In this document: piece after piece, positions 35,164 through 43,811 of the stretch
Numbering within the stretch: position 1 is the stretch's first letter
How the letters are laid out: the number at the start of each line of letters is the position of its first letter
NCBI RefSeq assembly: GCF_900104675.1
Contig: NZ_LT629945.1
Span: 926,668-990,667 of the forward strand
Origin: Angelakisella massiliensis
GTDB lineage: Bacteria; Bacillota; Clostridia; Oscillospirales; Ruminococcaceae
Direction: 5' to 3'
Length of the DNA stretch: 64,000 nt
Notes under the pieces: model-generated
What the model saw: only the letters and a program-made list of their open reading frames with translations
Databases searched by the model: none
What the model was told of the DNA's origin: nothing
Made by a program: the position numbers and the translations under genes

Positions 35164-36678
35164 ATGGACTATCAAAAACTCCAAAACGGCAGCGATATCC
35201 GGGGCGTGGCCCTGGAGGGGATTGCCGGCGAACCAGTGAACCTGACCCCAGTCCAGGCGAAGGAAATCGCCCGGGCTTTTGTTCTGTGGCTGAGCAAAAA
35301 AACCGGACGTCCGGCGCAGGAGCTGCGGATTGCCGTGGGACGGGATTCCCGCCTGAGCGGACCTGCTCTGGAGGAGGGGGTGCTGGAAGGGCTGACCGCA
35401 CAGGGGGCTTGCGCCTTCCGCTGCGCCATGGCCTCCACTCCCGCCATGTTCATGTCCACTGTACTGCCGGGGTTTACCTTTGACGGTTCAGTGATGATTA
35501 CTGCCAGCCATCTGCCCTGGAACCGCAACGGCCTGAAATTCTTCACCGCTGACGGCGGGCTGGAAAAGGGGGATATCACTCAGCTGCTTACTCTTTGCCA
35601 GGAGGGGCTGCCCGCCGGGGAAAAGACCGGTACCATCACCTCCTGTGATTTGATGCCCGCTTATGCCGCCCATCTGCGGGAAGTGATCCGTAAAGGCATC
35701 AACGATCCTGACCATCCCGACAAGCCTCTCACCGGCTTCAAGATCGCCGTGGATGCGGGAAATGGAGCAGGCGGTTTCTTCCCCCGGATGGTGCTGGAGC
35801 CTTTGGGTGCTGACACCTCCGCCAGCGTCTATCTGGAACCGGACGGTCATTTTCCCAACCACATCCCCAACCCGGAAAACAAGGAAGCTATGGATTCCAT
35901 CCGTCGGGCGGTGCTGGAAGGCGGCTGTGATCTGGGCATCATTTTTGACACCGATGTGGACCGCGCGGGAGCGGTGGACCGGGATGGGGAAGAGCTGTCC
36001 CGGAACCGTCTGATTGGCCTGATGGCGGCTATTGTGGCGGAAGACGCTCCCGGTTCGGTGATCGTCACCGATTCCGTTACCTCGGCGGAACTGAAAACCT
36101 TCATTGAAGAGGACCTGGGCTGTGTCCATCATCGGTTCAAGCGGGGATACAAAAATGTTATCAATGAGGCCATCCGCCTCAATAAGGAGGGAAAGGTGAG
36201 CCTGCTGGCCATGGAAACCTCCGGCCATGGCGCACTGAAGGAAAATTATTTCCTGGACGACGGCGCTTATCTCTCGGCTAAAATCATCATCAAGGCTGCC
36301 CGCCTCCGTCGGGAAGGCCGCACAGTAGGCCAGCTGCTGGAAAAGCTGGGAGAGCCCCTGGAGGCCAAAGAATTCCGGATGAAAATCTCTCTGCCGGATT
36401 TCAAGGCTTACGGCGCTCAGGTGCTGGCCGATCTGGAACAATACGCCAAAGGCCGGGAGGACTGGGTACCTGCTCCTGACAATCATGAAGGCTTCCGGGC
36501 CTCCATTCCCGCCTCCAAAGGATGGTTCCTGCTGCGGATGTCCCTCCACGATCCCCTCATGCCCCTGAATATTGAAAGTAATCTCCCTGGCGGTGTGGAT
36601 GCTATCGTAGAGCAGCTTAAAGAGTTTCTCCAGAACTACCCTGGCCTGGACCTGTCGGTGCTGGAGAAAAAAGGCTGA
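35164..36678 (+). CDS. phosphohexomutase (phosphomannomutase/phosphoglucomutase)
   Basis: 504 residues, four alpha-D-phosphohexomutase domains. The phosphoserine is in MITASHLPWNRNGLKFF, the metal loop is FDTDVDRAGAVDRDG, and the sugar-specificity segment is METSGHGALKENYFLDDGAY. It interconverts 1- and 6-phosphates of glucose or mannose for wall and capsule sugars. GHGA instead of the more common GEMSGH-type context does not settle the preferred sugar. It is flanked on both sides by composite repeats and has no operon partner. Confidence 0.88.
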   Translation: MDYQKLQNGSDIRGVALEGIAGEPVNLTPVQAKEIARAFVLWLSKKTGRPAQELRIAVGRDSRLSGPALEEGVLEGLTAQGACAFRCAMASTPAMFMSTVLPGFTFDGSVMITASHLPWNRNGLKFFTADGGLEKGDITQLLTLCQEGLPAGEKTGTITSCDLMPAYAAHLREVIRKGINDPDHPDKPLTGFKIAVDAGNGAGGFFPRMVLEPLGADTSASVYLEPDGHFPNHIPNPENKEAMDSIRRAVLEGGCDLGIIFDTDVDRAGAVDRDGEELSRNRLIGLMAAIVAEDAPGSVIVTDSVTSAELKTFIEEDLGCVHHRFKRGYKNVINEAIRLNKEGKVSLLAMETSGHGALKENYFLDDGAYLSAKIIIKAARLRREGRTVGQLLEKLGEPLEAKEFRMKISLPDFKAYGAQVLADLEQYAKGREDWVPAPDNHEGFRASIPASKGWFLLRMSLHDPLMPLNIESNLPGGVDAIVEQLKEFLQNYPGLDLSVLEKKG

Positions 36679-36707
36679 CTGACGCGGAGGGGAAGGTGGC
36701 TACGGGG

Positions 36708-37010
36708 GATGCGGCCAAAGGGACTCGTCCCTTTGGAATCCCATTGCCCCGGCAATCACGATCTGGTTAGTCAAAGAGAGTGCCTACCGCTGTTTTAGCC
36801 TGTACTTTTTAGTGTTAAGGGGAACGGGCGGAGGGAGAGTTTCTGCTCCTGTGTTGGTATAGGCAGTGCCACCCGCTCGCCGGTTGTCCGGGTAAAGCCG
36901 GACAATCCACTCGCTGCTCTGGGCGGGGGATAATTTCCATTTAATAAGGAAAAAAGATTGTGGCCGCCTTGGGCGGCCACAGGGGGCGGCGGATAAACCG
37001 TCGCCCCCCC
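36708..37010 (-). repeat. composite repeat locus R7 (A-B-C)
   Basis: Module A hairpin (36717-36734), module B TTGTCCGG/CCGGACAA (36884-36905) and module C (36962-37008). A short unrelated TTTCCATTTAATAAGGAAAAA stretch lies between B and C. It begins about 30 bases after the phosphohexomutase stop. Confidence 0.8.
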
Positions 37011-37044
37011 AGTCTGTCAAAAATCTTTTCAAACCACAGACAAA

Positions 37045-37300
37045 GTCAGGGCCCCCGGCTAAGCCGGGGGCTTGGGGTAGCCTTGGAAGGGCACCATGTC
37101 GGCAAAACCTCTCAAGAGGCACTGAACGATCTGCCACTTGAATCATTTGCCTTGCAGCCCGTAAACGGGCACTTACACACTAATTCAACCCTTATGTATA
37201 AGAAAAGCATTCTTATTCTTTTCTCGCTGCGTTCAATGCTTGAATCTAAAGCTTTTTTACTCTCCCCAGCTGAGCCGGGGGATGTCGTTTCGCTAAAGCA
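37045..37300 (-). mobile_element. deleted IS200-like element (no transposase), inverted relative to the neighbouring IS
   Basis: Its left end, including the hairpin CCCCCGGC-taa-GCCGGGGG, is the reverse complement of the right end of the IS200 element at 38.2 kb over about 50 bases. Its right end (hairpin CCCC-AGCTGAGCC-GGGG, then TTTCGCTAAAGCA at 37288-37300) is the reverse complement of the IS left end. The interior keeps a CCCGTTTACGGG motif also found at the end of tnpA. No frame for a transposase remains, so it is a MITE-like derivative that could move only in trans. Confidence 0.65.
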
Positions 37301-37315
37301 CATCAATTCAAACTC

Positions 37316-37346
37316 ATACCAACCAGGATATGTACCTGGTTGGTAT
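37316..37346. repeat. perfect 12-bp inverted repeat between the two IS200-type elements
   Basis: ATACCAACCAGG and CCTGGTTGGTAT flank a 7-base loop. It does not match the IS ends or the composite repeats. It may belong to the target sequence or be a terminator remnant; no T-run follows. Confidence 0.5.
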
Positions 37347-37470
37347 ACCACGACCTGCGCCCACCAAGGCGTGAAACCAAAAATATGGCCGTTGGCTTCG
37401 TCAGAATCTTGACGGCGCATCCAGGCGAATCAGGTCCCCCTGGAAGTGTGTCAAACCTTTTCTGTTAGTA

Positions 37471-38212
37471 TGCTTTAGCGAAAAGAGAACCCCCGGCTAA
37501 GCCGGGGAGAGTAAAAGAAATTATATAGTGAAAAAACCTTCTGGTAGAATAGAGTTGCGGTCGGCCAACTGCAACAATAAAGAACCAGGAGGTCTTTTCT
37601 ATGAAAGAAAAAGATATAGAAAGTTTGCAGCACACAAGATGGAGATGCCAATATCATGTGGTATTTGCGCCAAAGTACCGGCGAATGGCAATATATGGTC
37701 AGATCAGGAAAGATATCGGACAAATACTGCGAAAGCTGTGTGAGCAAAAGGGAGTGGAAATTATAGAAGCACAAGCGTGCCCAGATCATATCCATATGCT
37801 TCTGAGTATTCCACCGAAGTATAGTGTATCACAAATTATGGGATATCTCAAAGGAAAAAGCAGTTTAATGATCTTTGACAGACATGCGAATCTGAAGTAT
37901 AAGTATGGGGACAGACATTTCTGGGCAAGAGGATATTATGTAGATACAGTGGGGCGAAATAAAAAGCAAATACAGGAATACATCAAACAACAGTTAGAGA
38001 CAGACCAGATAGCGGATCAAATGAGTTTAAAGGAGTTCATAGACCCGTTTACGGGTAGCAAGAATACCAAGGCGTAAAGGAACGCCCCTTCAGGGGCCCG
38101 CCATGAGTCAGCAATGCAGTTGGCCGACCCATTCGTGGCCCCTTTAGGGGCGTTGTCCGTATCATGCCCTTCTAGGGCTATCCCAAGCCCCCGGCTTAGC
38201 CGGGGGTCCTGA
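37471..38212 (+). mobile_element. IS200-family insertion sequence
   Basis: About 740 bases, the usual IS200 size. The left end has TGCTTTAGCGAAA and the hairpin CCCCGGCTAAGCCGGGG (37491-37507). The right end has CCCCCGGCTTAGCCGGGGG (38188-38206). There are hairpin ends rather than true terminal inverted repeats, and one gene, tnpA. It is inserted between the phosphohexomutase gene and jag, next to repeat R7. Exact cleavage sites cannot be fixed from one copy. Confidence 0.75.
37601..38077 (+). CDS. tnpA: IS200 transposase TnpA (Y1 HUH family)
   Basis: 158 residues, full length for the family. The HUH pair is H63-x-H65 in CPDHIHMLLSIPP, and the catalytic tyrosine is Tyr127 in KKQIQEYIKQQ. TRWRCQYHVVFAPKYRR and MGYLKGKSSLM are typical of the IS200 branch. 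It cuts and joins single-stranded DNA at hairpin ends, often on the lagging strand. No TnpB accompanies it. The lower GC content than its neighbours fits recent acquisition. All key residues are present, so it is likely active and could also mobilise the deleted copy at 37.05 kb. Confidence 0.95.
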   Translation: MKEKDIESLQHTRWRCQYHVVFAPKYRRMAIYGQIRKDIGQILRKLCEQKGVEIIEAQACPDHIHMLLSIPPKYSVSQIMGYLKGKSSLMIFDRHANLKYKYGDRHFWARGYYVDTVGRNKKQIQEYIKQQLETDQIADQMSLKEFIDPFTGSKNTKA

Positions 38213-38234
38213 CTGTTATGACAGGCTCAGCCTG

Positions 38235-39602
38235 TTACAGCTCAATCTTGCCGTACAGATGGGCCTCATTGGTGGCCTTCACTTCCTCCTCAGGCCGCTC
38301 CACCTTCTTGGGGGCGGGAGCGGGAGCCGGAGCAGGCTTGGGGGTCACGATCTTCTCGGTACCATCGGGACGAATCGGTACTCCTCTGGGCAGATCTGCA
38401 AAGAGCTCAGCATCATTGACCGGCTGGGCAGGCTGGGCTTTCTCTCCCTTGGGAGCAGAACCTCTGCCGCCCCGATCCCCCTCGGGACGAGGCCGTCTGT
38501 CTCTGCGGGATTCACCAGAGCGTTCACCACGATCTCCGCGGCCGCCCCGGCCTTTGCCGCCCCGCTGCTCTCCGCCCTTACCGCCTTTTTGGGGAGGCTC
38601 GATTGCGGAAATCACCACCCGACGGTTGGGATCCACACCAATAGAGGCGGAGGTTGCGCCTTTCACCTGAGAAACAGCTCCGTGGATCACCCGGCGCTCA
38701 TAGGGATTCATGGGCTCCAGCGTGGTGCTCTTGCCAGTACGCACAGCGGTATTGGCAAGCTTTTTAGCCAGGGCGATGAGGGTCTTTTCCCGCTTCTCCC
38801 GGTAATTGCCGCTGTCGATGTTCACACGGATATAATCTCCTTCGCCCCGGTTTGCCACCAGGCTCACCAGGTACTGGAGGGAATCCAGGGTCTCGCCCCG
38901 GCGTCCGATAATGACGCCCAGGCCGGTTCCAGACAGCCGCAGGCAGACAGAATCCTCATAGTAACGGGGGGTTACCTGGATATCCTCAAAGCCCATGGCT
39001 TTCATGATCTCGGTGACATAGTCGGCTGCCCGCTGAATTTTTACCCGCACTTCCTCAGTGGGCTCCACTTCCACCGGTTCCGCCTTGGGAGCCGGAGCGG
39101 CAGCGGCAGTCTCGCTGTTTTCTTCCTGGGGAGCCTTCCGCTCCGGGGCAGGCTTCCGCTCGCCCTTGGGCTTGCGCTCGCCCTTGGGCTTGCGCTCACC
39201 CTGAGGCTTCTGGTTCTTGGCAGGCCGCTCACCACGAGGCTCACGGGTCTTTTCGGTGGTCTTTTCCTGAGGCTTCTCAGCAGTCTTTTCCCCCTCAGGG
39301 CGAGGCTGCTTGGGAGCCTTGGGCTGCTGCTGAGACTGCTGGGGCTGACCTTTAGGAGCAGGACGCTCCTGTGGACGCTGCTCTTTTTGGGGCTCTGCTT
39401 TGGGAGCGGGAGCCGGTTTGGGGTCGGGCAGCTCAATATAAACCCGGACCTTGGCGGGATGGGTCTTGAGGCCGAAAAAGCTCTTTTTAGGGAGACTGAT
39501 GATCTCAAACTGAGCGTCCTCCCGCTGGATGTTCAGCTGGGCGCAGCCGTTGTCAATAGCGGCATTGACGTCCTTCCCTGTAGCGGTAACTTCTCTGATC
39601 AC
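38235..39602 (-). CDS. khpB: RNA-binding protein KhpB (Jag/EloR), with long disordered segments
   Basis: 455 residues, much longer than the usual 200-300. The Jag-N domain covers residues 1-55 (FGLKTHPAKVRVYIE). Residues 63-185 are Pro/Lys/Glu-rich with GERKPK repeats. A KH domain follows (VIIGRRGETLDSLQYL near 230), then R3H (NPYERRVIHGAVSQ near 300). The last 110 residues are RG- and P-rich. KhpB binds RNA with KhpA and affects cell elongation and sporulation. It is third in the yidD-yidC-jag series and lies 25 bases from the IS. Confidence 0.92.
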   Translation of the reverse strand: MIREVTATGKDVNAAIDNGCAQLNIQREDAQFEIISLPKKSFFGLKTHPAKVRVYIELPDPKPAPAPKAEPQKEQRPQERPAPKGQPQQSQQQPKAPKQPRPEGEKTAEKPQEKTTEKTREPRGERPAKNQKPQGERKPKGERKPKGERKPAPERKAPQEENSETAAAAPAPKAEPVEVEPTEEVRVKIQRAADYVTEIMKAMGFEDIQVTPRYYEDSVCLRLSGTGLGVIIGRRGETLDSLQYLVSLVANRGEGDYIRVNIDSGNYREKREKTLIALAKKLANTAVRTGKSTTLEPMNPYERRVIHGAVSQVKGATSASIGVDPNRRVVISAIEPPQKGGKGGEQRGGKGRGGRGDRGERSGESRRDRRPRPEGDRGGRGSAPKGEKAQPAQPVNDAELFADLPRGVPIRPDGTEKIVTPKPAPAPAPAPKKVERPEEEVKATNEAHLYGKIEL

Positions 39603-39635
39603 AGTTTGGCACCTCCTGCGTGTCGGAGGACATAT

Positions 39636-40688
39636 TTATCCTTTCAGGTCCTCGTCGGAAACCTCGATGTCCTCATAATCGCCGTATTTTTCGGCGTTGC
39701 GTTTTCTGGCCGCAGCCAGCTTCTGGCGATTGATCTCCTTCTGGGTAAGAGCCTTTTCGCTCTTTTCCTCGCCCCGCTCCTTGGCCAGCTTTTTGGCCTC
39801 GATGCGTTCCTTCCGTTCCTGTTCCTCTCTGGCTTCCCGTTCCGCCTTCATCTTCTCGGCGATCTCTCTGGGATTCCAGAACTTATTGAGCACGACAGCC
39901 TGAACAGAAGCCACCAGGTTGGAGATGATCCAGTACAGACCCACGCCTACCGGTACCAGGGTGGTAAACCAGACAGACATCAGGGGCATCATATACATCA
40001 TCATCTTGGTGGAACCGCCGGCACTCTGGCTGGCAGGGGAGTTTCTCATGGTGATCCAGGACATGAGGAAAGCGGTGGCGCCGGAAAGCAGAGGCACCAG
40101 CACCAACAGATTCAGGCCGAATCCGGGAGTGACCGTCATATCCAGACCAAAGCAAACCATGTTCAGGGAATTGACCTTTTCGATGACATCGGCTCCCACC
40201 TCAGCAAACAGCTCGGGGCTGGACTGGATGGCCTTGAGCATATCGATCTGGGGGGCGTAGCTGCCCAGAGAGATGGCATTGGCGGTGCAGATATTCTGAA
40301 TCTGGGTCAGAACTTCCGCGGAAAGATGGGTAATGTGGGTCAGAGGACGATAAATAACGTCGATCAAACCAAACAGAATGGGGAACTGAATGAGCATGGG
40401 CAGACAGCCGGACATCATGCTGTAGTTCTCCCGCTGATAAAGGGCCTGAACCTCTTCATTGAGCTTCTGAGGATTGTTCTTGTATTTATTCTGCAGCTCC
40501 TGAATCTGAGGCTGGATGATCTGGAGCTTGATGGTACCCTTCTGCTGTTTGATGGACAAAGGCAGCAGCAGCAATTTGGTTGCGACGGTGAACAGCACCA
40601 GCGCCAAGGCATAGTTGTGGACCAGCTGATACATAGCCCACATGATGTAGCCCAGCGGGTAACCGAAGATTTCCATGATAAGTCTCAT
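39636..40688 (-). CDS. yidC: membrane protein insertase YidC (SpoIIIJ type)
   Basis: 350 residues. The N-terminus ([20 protein letters not shown]) lacks the lipoprotein box found in many Gram-positive YidC proteins. The insertase core with its five helices and the conserved arginine groove follows. The C-terminal tail is highly charged ([19 protein letters not shown]) and should contact the ribosome. Its ATG overlaps the yidD stop by four bases. Confidence 0.95.
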   Translation of the reverse strand: MRLIMEIFGYPLGYIMWAMYQLVHNYALALVLFTVATKLLLLPLSIKQQKGTIKLQIIQPQIQELQNKYKNNPQKLNEEVQALYQRENYSMMSGCLPMLIQFPILFGLIDVIYRPLTHITHLSAEVLTQIQNICTANAISLGSYAPQIDMLKAIQSSPELFAEVGADVIEKVNSLNMVCFGLDMTVTPGFGLNLLVLVPLLSGATAFLMSWITMRNSPASQSAGGSTKMMMYMMPLMSVWFTTLVPVGVGLYWIISNLVASVQAVVLNKFWNPREIAEKMKAEREAREEQERKERIEAKKLAKERGEEKSEKALTQKEINRQKLAAARKRNAEKYGDYEDIEVSDEDLKG

Positions 40689-41014
40689 TGCTTTTCTTCC
40701 TCCATAGCAGTGTCGCGGAGATGTGCCGCCTGCTCTCTGGCGGCGGCGAAGGGCCGGAGGGAAAAATGCTCCGGCACGGGATCATAGCCGCCCTTGAACA
40801 GGGGATTGCAGCGCAGCAGGCGGCACAGGGCCATCAGCCCGCCCCGAAGGGGACCGAAGCGGCGGATGGCGGTGATGGCGTAACGGGAACAGTTGGGGAT
40901 AAAGCGGCAGCAGGGGGGCTTGAGAGGGGAGATGTACCGCTGGTAAAAGCGGATGGGGGCAATGGCCAGGCGGCTGAGGAAGCTGTCCCGGGGCTCCGGG
41001 GAAGAGGGGCTCAT
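40685..41014 (-). CDS. yidD: membrane-insertion efficiency factor YidD
   Basis: 109 residues. The signature [30 protein letters not shown] and [16 protein letters not shown] are all present. It assists YidC-dependent insertion. The C-terminal 25 residues are a charged extension not needed for the family fold. Overlaps rnpA by four bases (ATGA). Confidence 0.95.
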   Translation of the reverse strand: MSPSSPEPRDSFLSRLAIAPIRFYQRYISPLKPPCCRFIPNCSRYAITAIRRFGPLRGGLMALCRLLRCNPLFKGGYDPVPEHFSLRPFAAAREQAAHLRDTAMEEEKQ

Positions 41015-41358
41015 CGTCCCGCCTCCCGGGCGCCGGTAAGCCGCTGGAGGTGAAGGGCCATCACCCGGCGTACCTGCTGCATTTTACAGGTGGTGGTCCG
41101 CCCTCGGGCCACAAAGATCAGGTCGTATCCCCCGGGCACCGTGGGAGCAAGCTCCCGCCAGGCGGCCCGGATGACCCGCTTGGCCCGGTTGCGCTGGACG
41201 GCCCCGCCCACCTTTTTGCTGGCGGTGATGCCCACCCGGGTGCAGGGCCTGCGGCTTTTCAGGGCGTAGGTGACCAGCAGGGGGTCCACCTGGCTTTTTC
41301 CCCGCTTGTACAGACGCACGAAGTCTCTGTTTTCACGAATGATCAGGGGATCTTTCAT
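41011..41358 (-). CDS. rnpA: ribonuclease P protein component
   Basis: 115 residues from the ATG at 41358 (GGAAGGA six bases upstream). The RNR motif [19 protein letters not shown] that binds RNase P RNA is intact, and the N-terminal [14 protein letters not shown] is standard. The frame is open a further 66 codons, but those are low-complexity and unlike RnpA. Together with the RNase P RNA, which is not in this window, it matures tRNA 5' ends. Confidence 0.95.
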   Translation of the reverse strand: MKDPLIIRENRDFVRLYKRGKSQVDPLLVTYALKSRRPCTRVGITASKKVGGAVQRNRAKRVIRAAWRELAPTVPGGYDLIFVARGRTTTCKMQQVRRVMALHLQRLTGAREAGR

Positions 41359-41540
41359 CGGGTCCTTCCATTTCTTCCGGCCCCCGGCCCATCTGGACGC
41401 CGGAGCAGCCTGAAAAACCGGAGTTTTCCTTTCTCCCCGCCCCGGAGCGGCCCAAAGGCTTCCGGAGCCTGGCGGGGAGCCCTGTTCCGGCTTTTTCCTC
41501 CCGGAAAGGCGGCGGGGAGGGGCATTTTTCAAACGAGTCG

Positions 41541-41570
41541 TAAAAAGAAAGCCCACATCACAGTGTGGGC
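41541..41570 (-). terminator. intrinsic terminator between rpmH and rnpA
   Basis: On the minus strand GCCCACA pairs with TGTGGGC and is followed by TTTCTTTTT. It lies 165 bases after rpmH. The rest of the 378-base gap is GC-rich with further stems (CGGCAGC-caaa-GCTGCCG and CGCCGG/CCGGCG). RpmH is needed in far larger amounts than RnpA, which would explain a partial terminator here. Confidence 0.6.
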
Positions 41571-41736
41571 GCAGGCAGGGCCGGGGCCGGCAGCCAAAGC
41601 TGCCGCTGCCCGACGCCGGAACAGAACCGGCGGGACAGCCAGACTCCGGACCAAAACATGTTCAGGAAAACGTACCGCCCGGGGGCGCCTGGGCAGCCTG
41701 CCCCCCGGCGGAAATTCCCGTCACCGGAGCACGCTC

Positions 41737-41871
41737 TCAGACGGTGAGCGCGGCGCGGCCTCTGGCTCTGCGGCGGGCCAGCACTTTACGGCCATTGGCG
41801 GTGGACATTCTCTTGCGGAAGCCGTGGACCTTGCTTCTCTGTCTCTTCTTGGGCTGATAAGTTCTGAGCAT
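41737..41871 (-). CDS. rpmH: 50S ribosomal protein L34
   Basis: 44 residues, [20 protein letters not shown] and [19 protein letters not shown], the standard L34. AAAAGGAGG is ten bases upstream of the ATG. First gene of the leftward unit that leaves the origin. Confidence 0.97.
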   Translation of the reverse strand: MLRTYQPKKRQRSKVHGFRKRMSTANGRKVLARRRARGRAALTV

Positions 41872-42104
41872 TCTTGATTCCCTCCTTTTCTGAGGCGTTC
41901 CTTTTTTGGAAAGGGTCTGGGACCCCCTCCTGGTCAACACGCCGGAAACACGCTGTCGGCCTGTCCGCTCCAGGCGTCCAGACCAACCCTTTTCCGCCTT
42001 TTTTCCCAAAGAGGCACGGCGGAAATAACGCCCCGGCGCGATAAAAGCGCTGCCGAAGCCTGTACAACAGGTTTCCATGGCAGGGTGAAACCTTGCAATA
42101 TAGG

Positions 42105-42134
42105 ATTATACCCTGATTTTACGCGCCCTGTCAA
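42105..42134 (-). promoter_or_regulatory. promoter for rpmH
   Basis: Perfect TTGACA and TATAAT with an 18-base spacer on the minus strand, giving a leader of about 225 bases. Confidence 0.75.
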
Positions 42135-42193
42135 GGGTTTTGGGGGACAAAGGGGAAGAATTCTTCCCCGGAAATGGAAAATCACGGCAGGAG

Positions 42194-42302
42194 TTTTCCA
42201 CTGTCTGTTGAAAACCGTGTGGAAAACCTCGTTTTTCTCCGTTTTTTATACATTATAAAATAGGGTGGTTGGGAATTGTTGAGAACTTGTAAACTTTCCA
42301 CT
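42194..42302. promoter_or_regulatory. DnaA boxes upstream of dnaA (oriC, upstream part)
   Basis: Three boxes are seen: TTTTCCACT (42194-42202), TGTGGAAAA (42218-42226, 8/9 to consensus on the other strand) and CTTTCCACT (42294-42302). The stretch 42241-42280 between them is A/T-rich. The third box lies inside the spacer of the dnaA promoter, a setting for autorepression. Confidence 0.65.
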
Positions 42303-42315
42303 TTTATGCTATACT
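42287..42315 (+). promoter_or_regulatory. dnaA promoter
   Basis: TTGTAA, 17-base spacer, TATACT. A DnaA box occupies the spacer. Confidence 0.65.
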
Positions 42316-42371
42316 GAAGTATCTGATTTTTTGCACCGCGCAGGTGCGTTTTTTGAGGAGTGACCGCTTTT

Positions 42372-43757
42372 ATGGATTCCTTCCGGGAAGTTTTCGACCT
42401 GGCTTGCCAATACTGTCAGAAAGAGCTGTCCGAGGTGGCCTACAACCTGTGGATCAAGGACATCGAGCCGGTCCGTCTTGAAGGCTCGGTGGCCTATCTT
42501 TTTGTCCGCAGCGCCTTCAAAAAGTCCATTGTAGAGGAAAAATACCTGGGACTTCTGAAAAAGTCCTTTGAACAGGCCCTGGGCTTTGAGGTGGACGTTT
42601 CCCTCAGCTGCGAGGAAAGCGCCGCCCCCCCTTCCGCTCCGGCTCAGACTCAGGGGACCGCTCCGTCCCAGAGCCCGCCCCTGTCCGCCGCCGCTCCGGC
42701 TGATCCCGCTCCCGCCGTCCATGAGCCGGAGGACCAGCTGGGCAGCACCGATGAAACCTTCGACACCTTCATTGTGGGCCCCTCCAACAAGTTCGCCCAC
42801 GCCGCCAGCTGCGCCGTGGCCAACAATCCCGCCAAAGCCTACAACCCCCTGTTCATCTACGGCGGCTCCGGCCTGGGCAAAACCCATCTGCTCAGCGCTA
42901 TCTGCAACGAGATCCGCAAAACCCATCCGGAATTCAACATCGTTTATGTCAAGGGCGAGGACTTCACCAACGAGCTGATCCGGGCCATCGGCGGCAAGCA
43001 GACCCAGCAGTTCCACGACAAGTACCGGGTGGCCGACCTGCTGGCGGTGGACGATATCCAGTTCATCGGCGGCAAGGAGAGCACCCAGGAGGAATTCTTC
43101 CATACCTTCAACGCCCTCTATCAGGCGGGCAAACAGATCATCCTCACCTCCGACCGGCCTCCCAAGGAGATCAAAACCCTGGAGGACCGGCTGCGCACCC
43201 GCTTCGAGTGGGGCCTGCTGGCGGATATCCAGCCTCCGGATTTTGAGACCCGGGTGGCCATCATCCAGCGGAAGGCGGAGATGATGAATATCGAGATTCC
43301 CGACGACGTGGCGGAATATATCGCCAACCGCCTGAAAAACAACATCCGCCAGCTGGAGGGCGCCGTCAAGAAGCTGAAGGCCTACAAACAGCTGGCCGGT
43401 TCCAATCCTTCCATCCTCATCGCCCAGAGCGCCATCAAGGATATCCTCAGCGACCACCAGCCCATCCCCATGACGGTGGAACGGATCATCACCGAGGTTG
43501 CACGGACCTACGGCGTCACCGCCGAGGATATCCGCAGCGTCAAACGGGCCAGCGCCATCTCTACCGCCCGCCAGGTGTCCATGTATATCGTCCGGGAGAT
43601 CACCCAGATGAGTATGGCCACCATCGGCGAGGAATTCGGCAACCGGGACCACAGCACCGTCGTCTATGCCATCCAGCAGGTCCAGAAGAATATGGAAAAG
43701 GACCAGCACTTCAAGGAGACCGTGGACGACATCATCAAAAACATCCGGACGCTGTAA
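42372..43757 (+). CDS. dnaA: chromosomal replication initiator DnaA
   Basis: 461 residues from the ATG at 42372 (GAGGAG eleven bases upstream; an in-frame GTG overlaps that site). Domain I covers 1-80 (SEVAYNLWIKDIEPV). A Pro/Ala-rich linker follows at 82-125. The AAA+ domain has Walker A GGSGLGKTH (164-172) and Walker B LLAVDDIQFI. Domain IV ends with the DnaA-box-reading helix (FGNRDHSTVVYAIQQ). It opens oriC and regulates transcription. The following gene, dnaN, is 1.4 kb away because repeat R8 and the main origin lie between. Confidence 0.98.
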   Translation: MDSFREVFDLACQYCQKELSEVAYNLWIKDIEPVRLEGSVAYLFVRSAFKKSIVEEKYLGLLKKSFEQALGFEVDVSLSCEESAAPPSAPAQTQGTAPSQSPPLSAAAPADPAPAVHEPEDQLGSTDETFDTFIVGPSNKFAHAASCAVANNPAKAYNPLFIYGGSGLGKTHLLSAICNEIRKTHPEFNIVYVKGEDFTNELIRAIGGKQTQQFHDKYRVADLLAVDDIQFIGGKESTQEEFFHTFNALYQAGKQIILTSDRPPKEIKTLEDRLRTRFEWGLLADIQPPDFETRVAIIQRKAEMMNIEIPDDVAEYIANRLKNNIRQLEGAVKKLKAYKQLAGSNPSILIAQSAIKDILSDHQPIPMTVERIITEVARTYGVTAEDIRSVKRASAISTARQVSMYIVREITQMSMATIGEEFGNRDHSTVVYAIQQVQKNMEKDQHFKETVDDIIKNIRTL

Positions 43758-43811
43758 GGCGGAGATTGCGTCGGGGATATGAAAGAGCATCAAAAAGGGT
43801 ACGGGAGTTAC

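Noticed and set aside
37045..37300. REP elements served by a RAYT protein
   Set aside because: TnpA here is the IS200 type with its own paired hairpin ends. The composite repeats do not resemble those ends, so a RAYT link is not supported.
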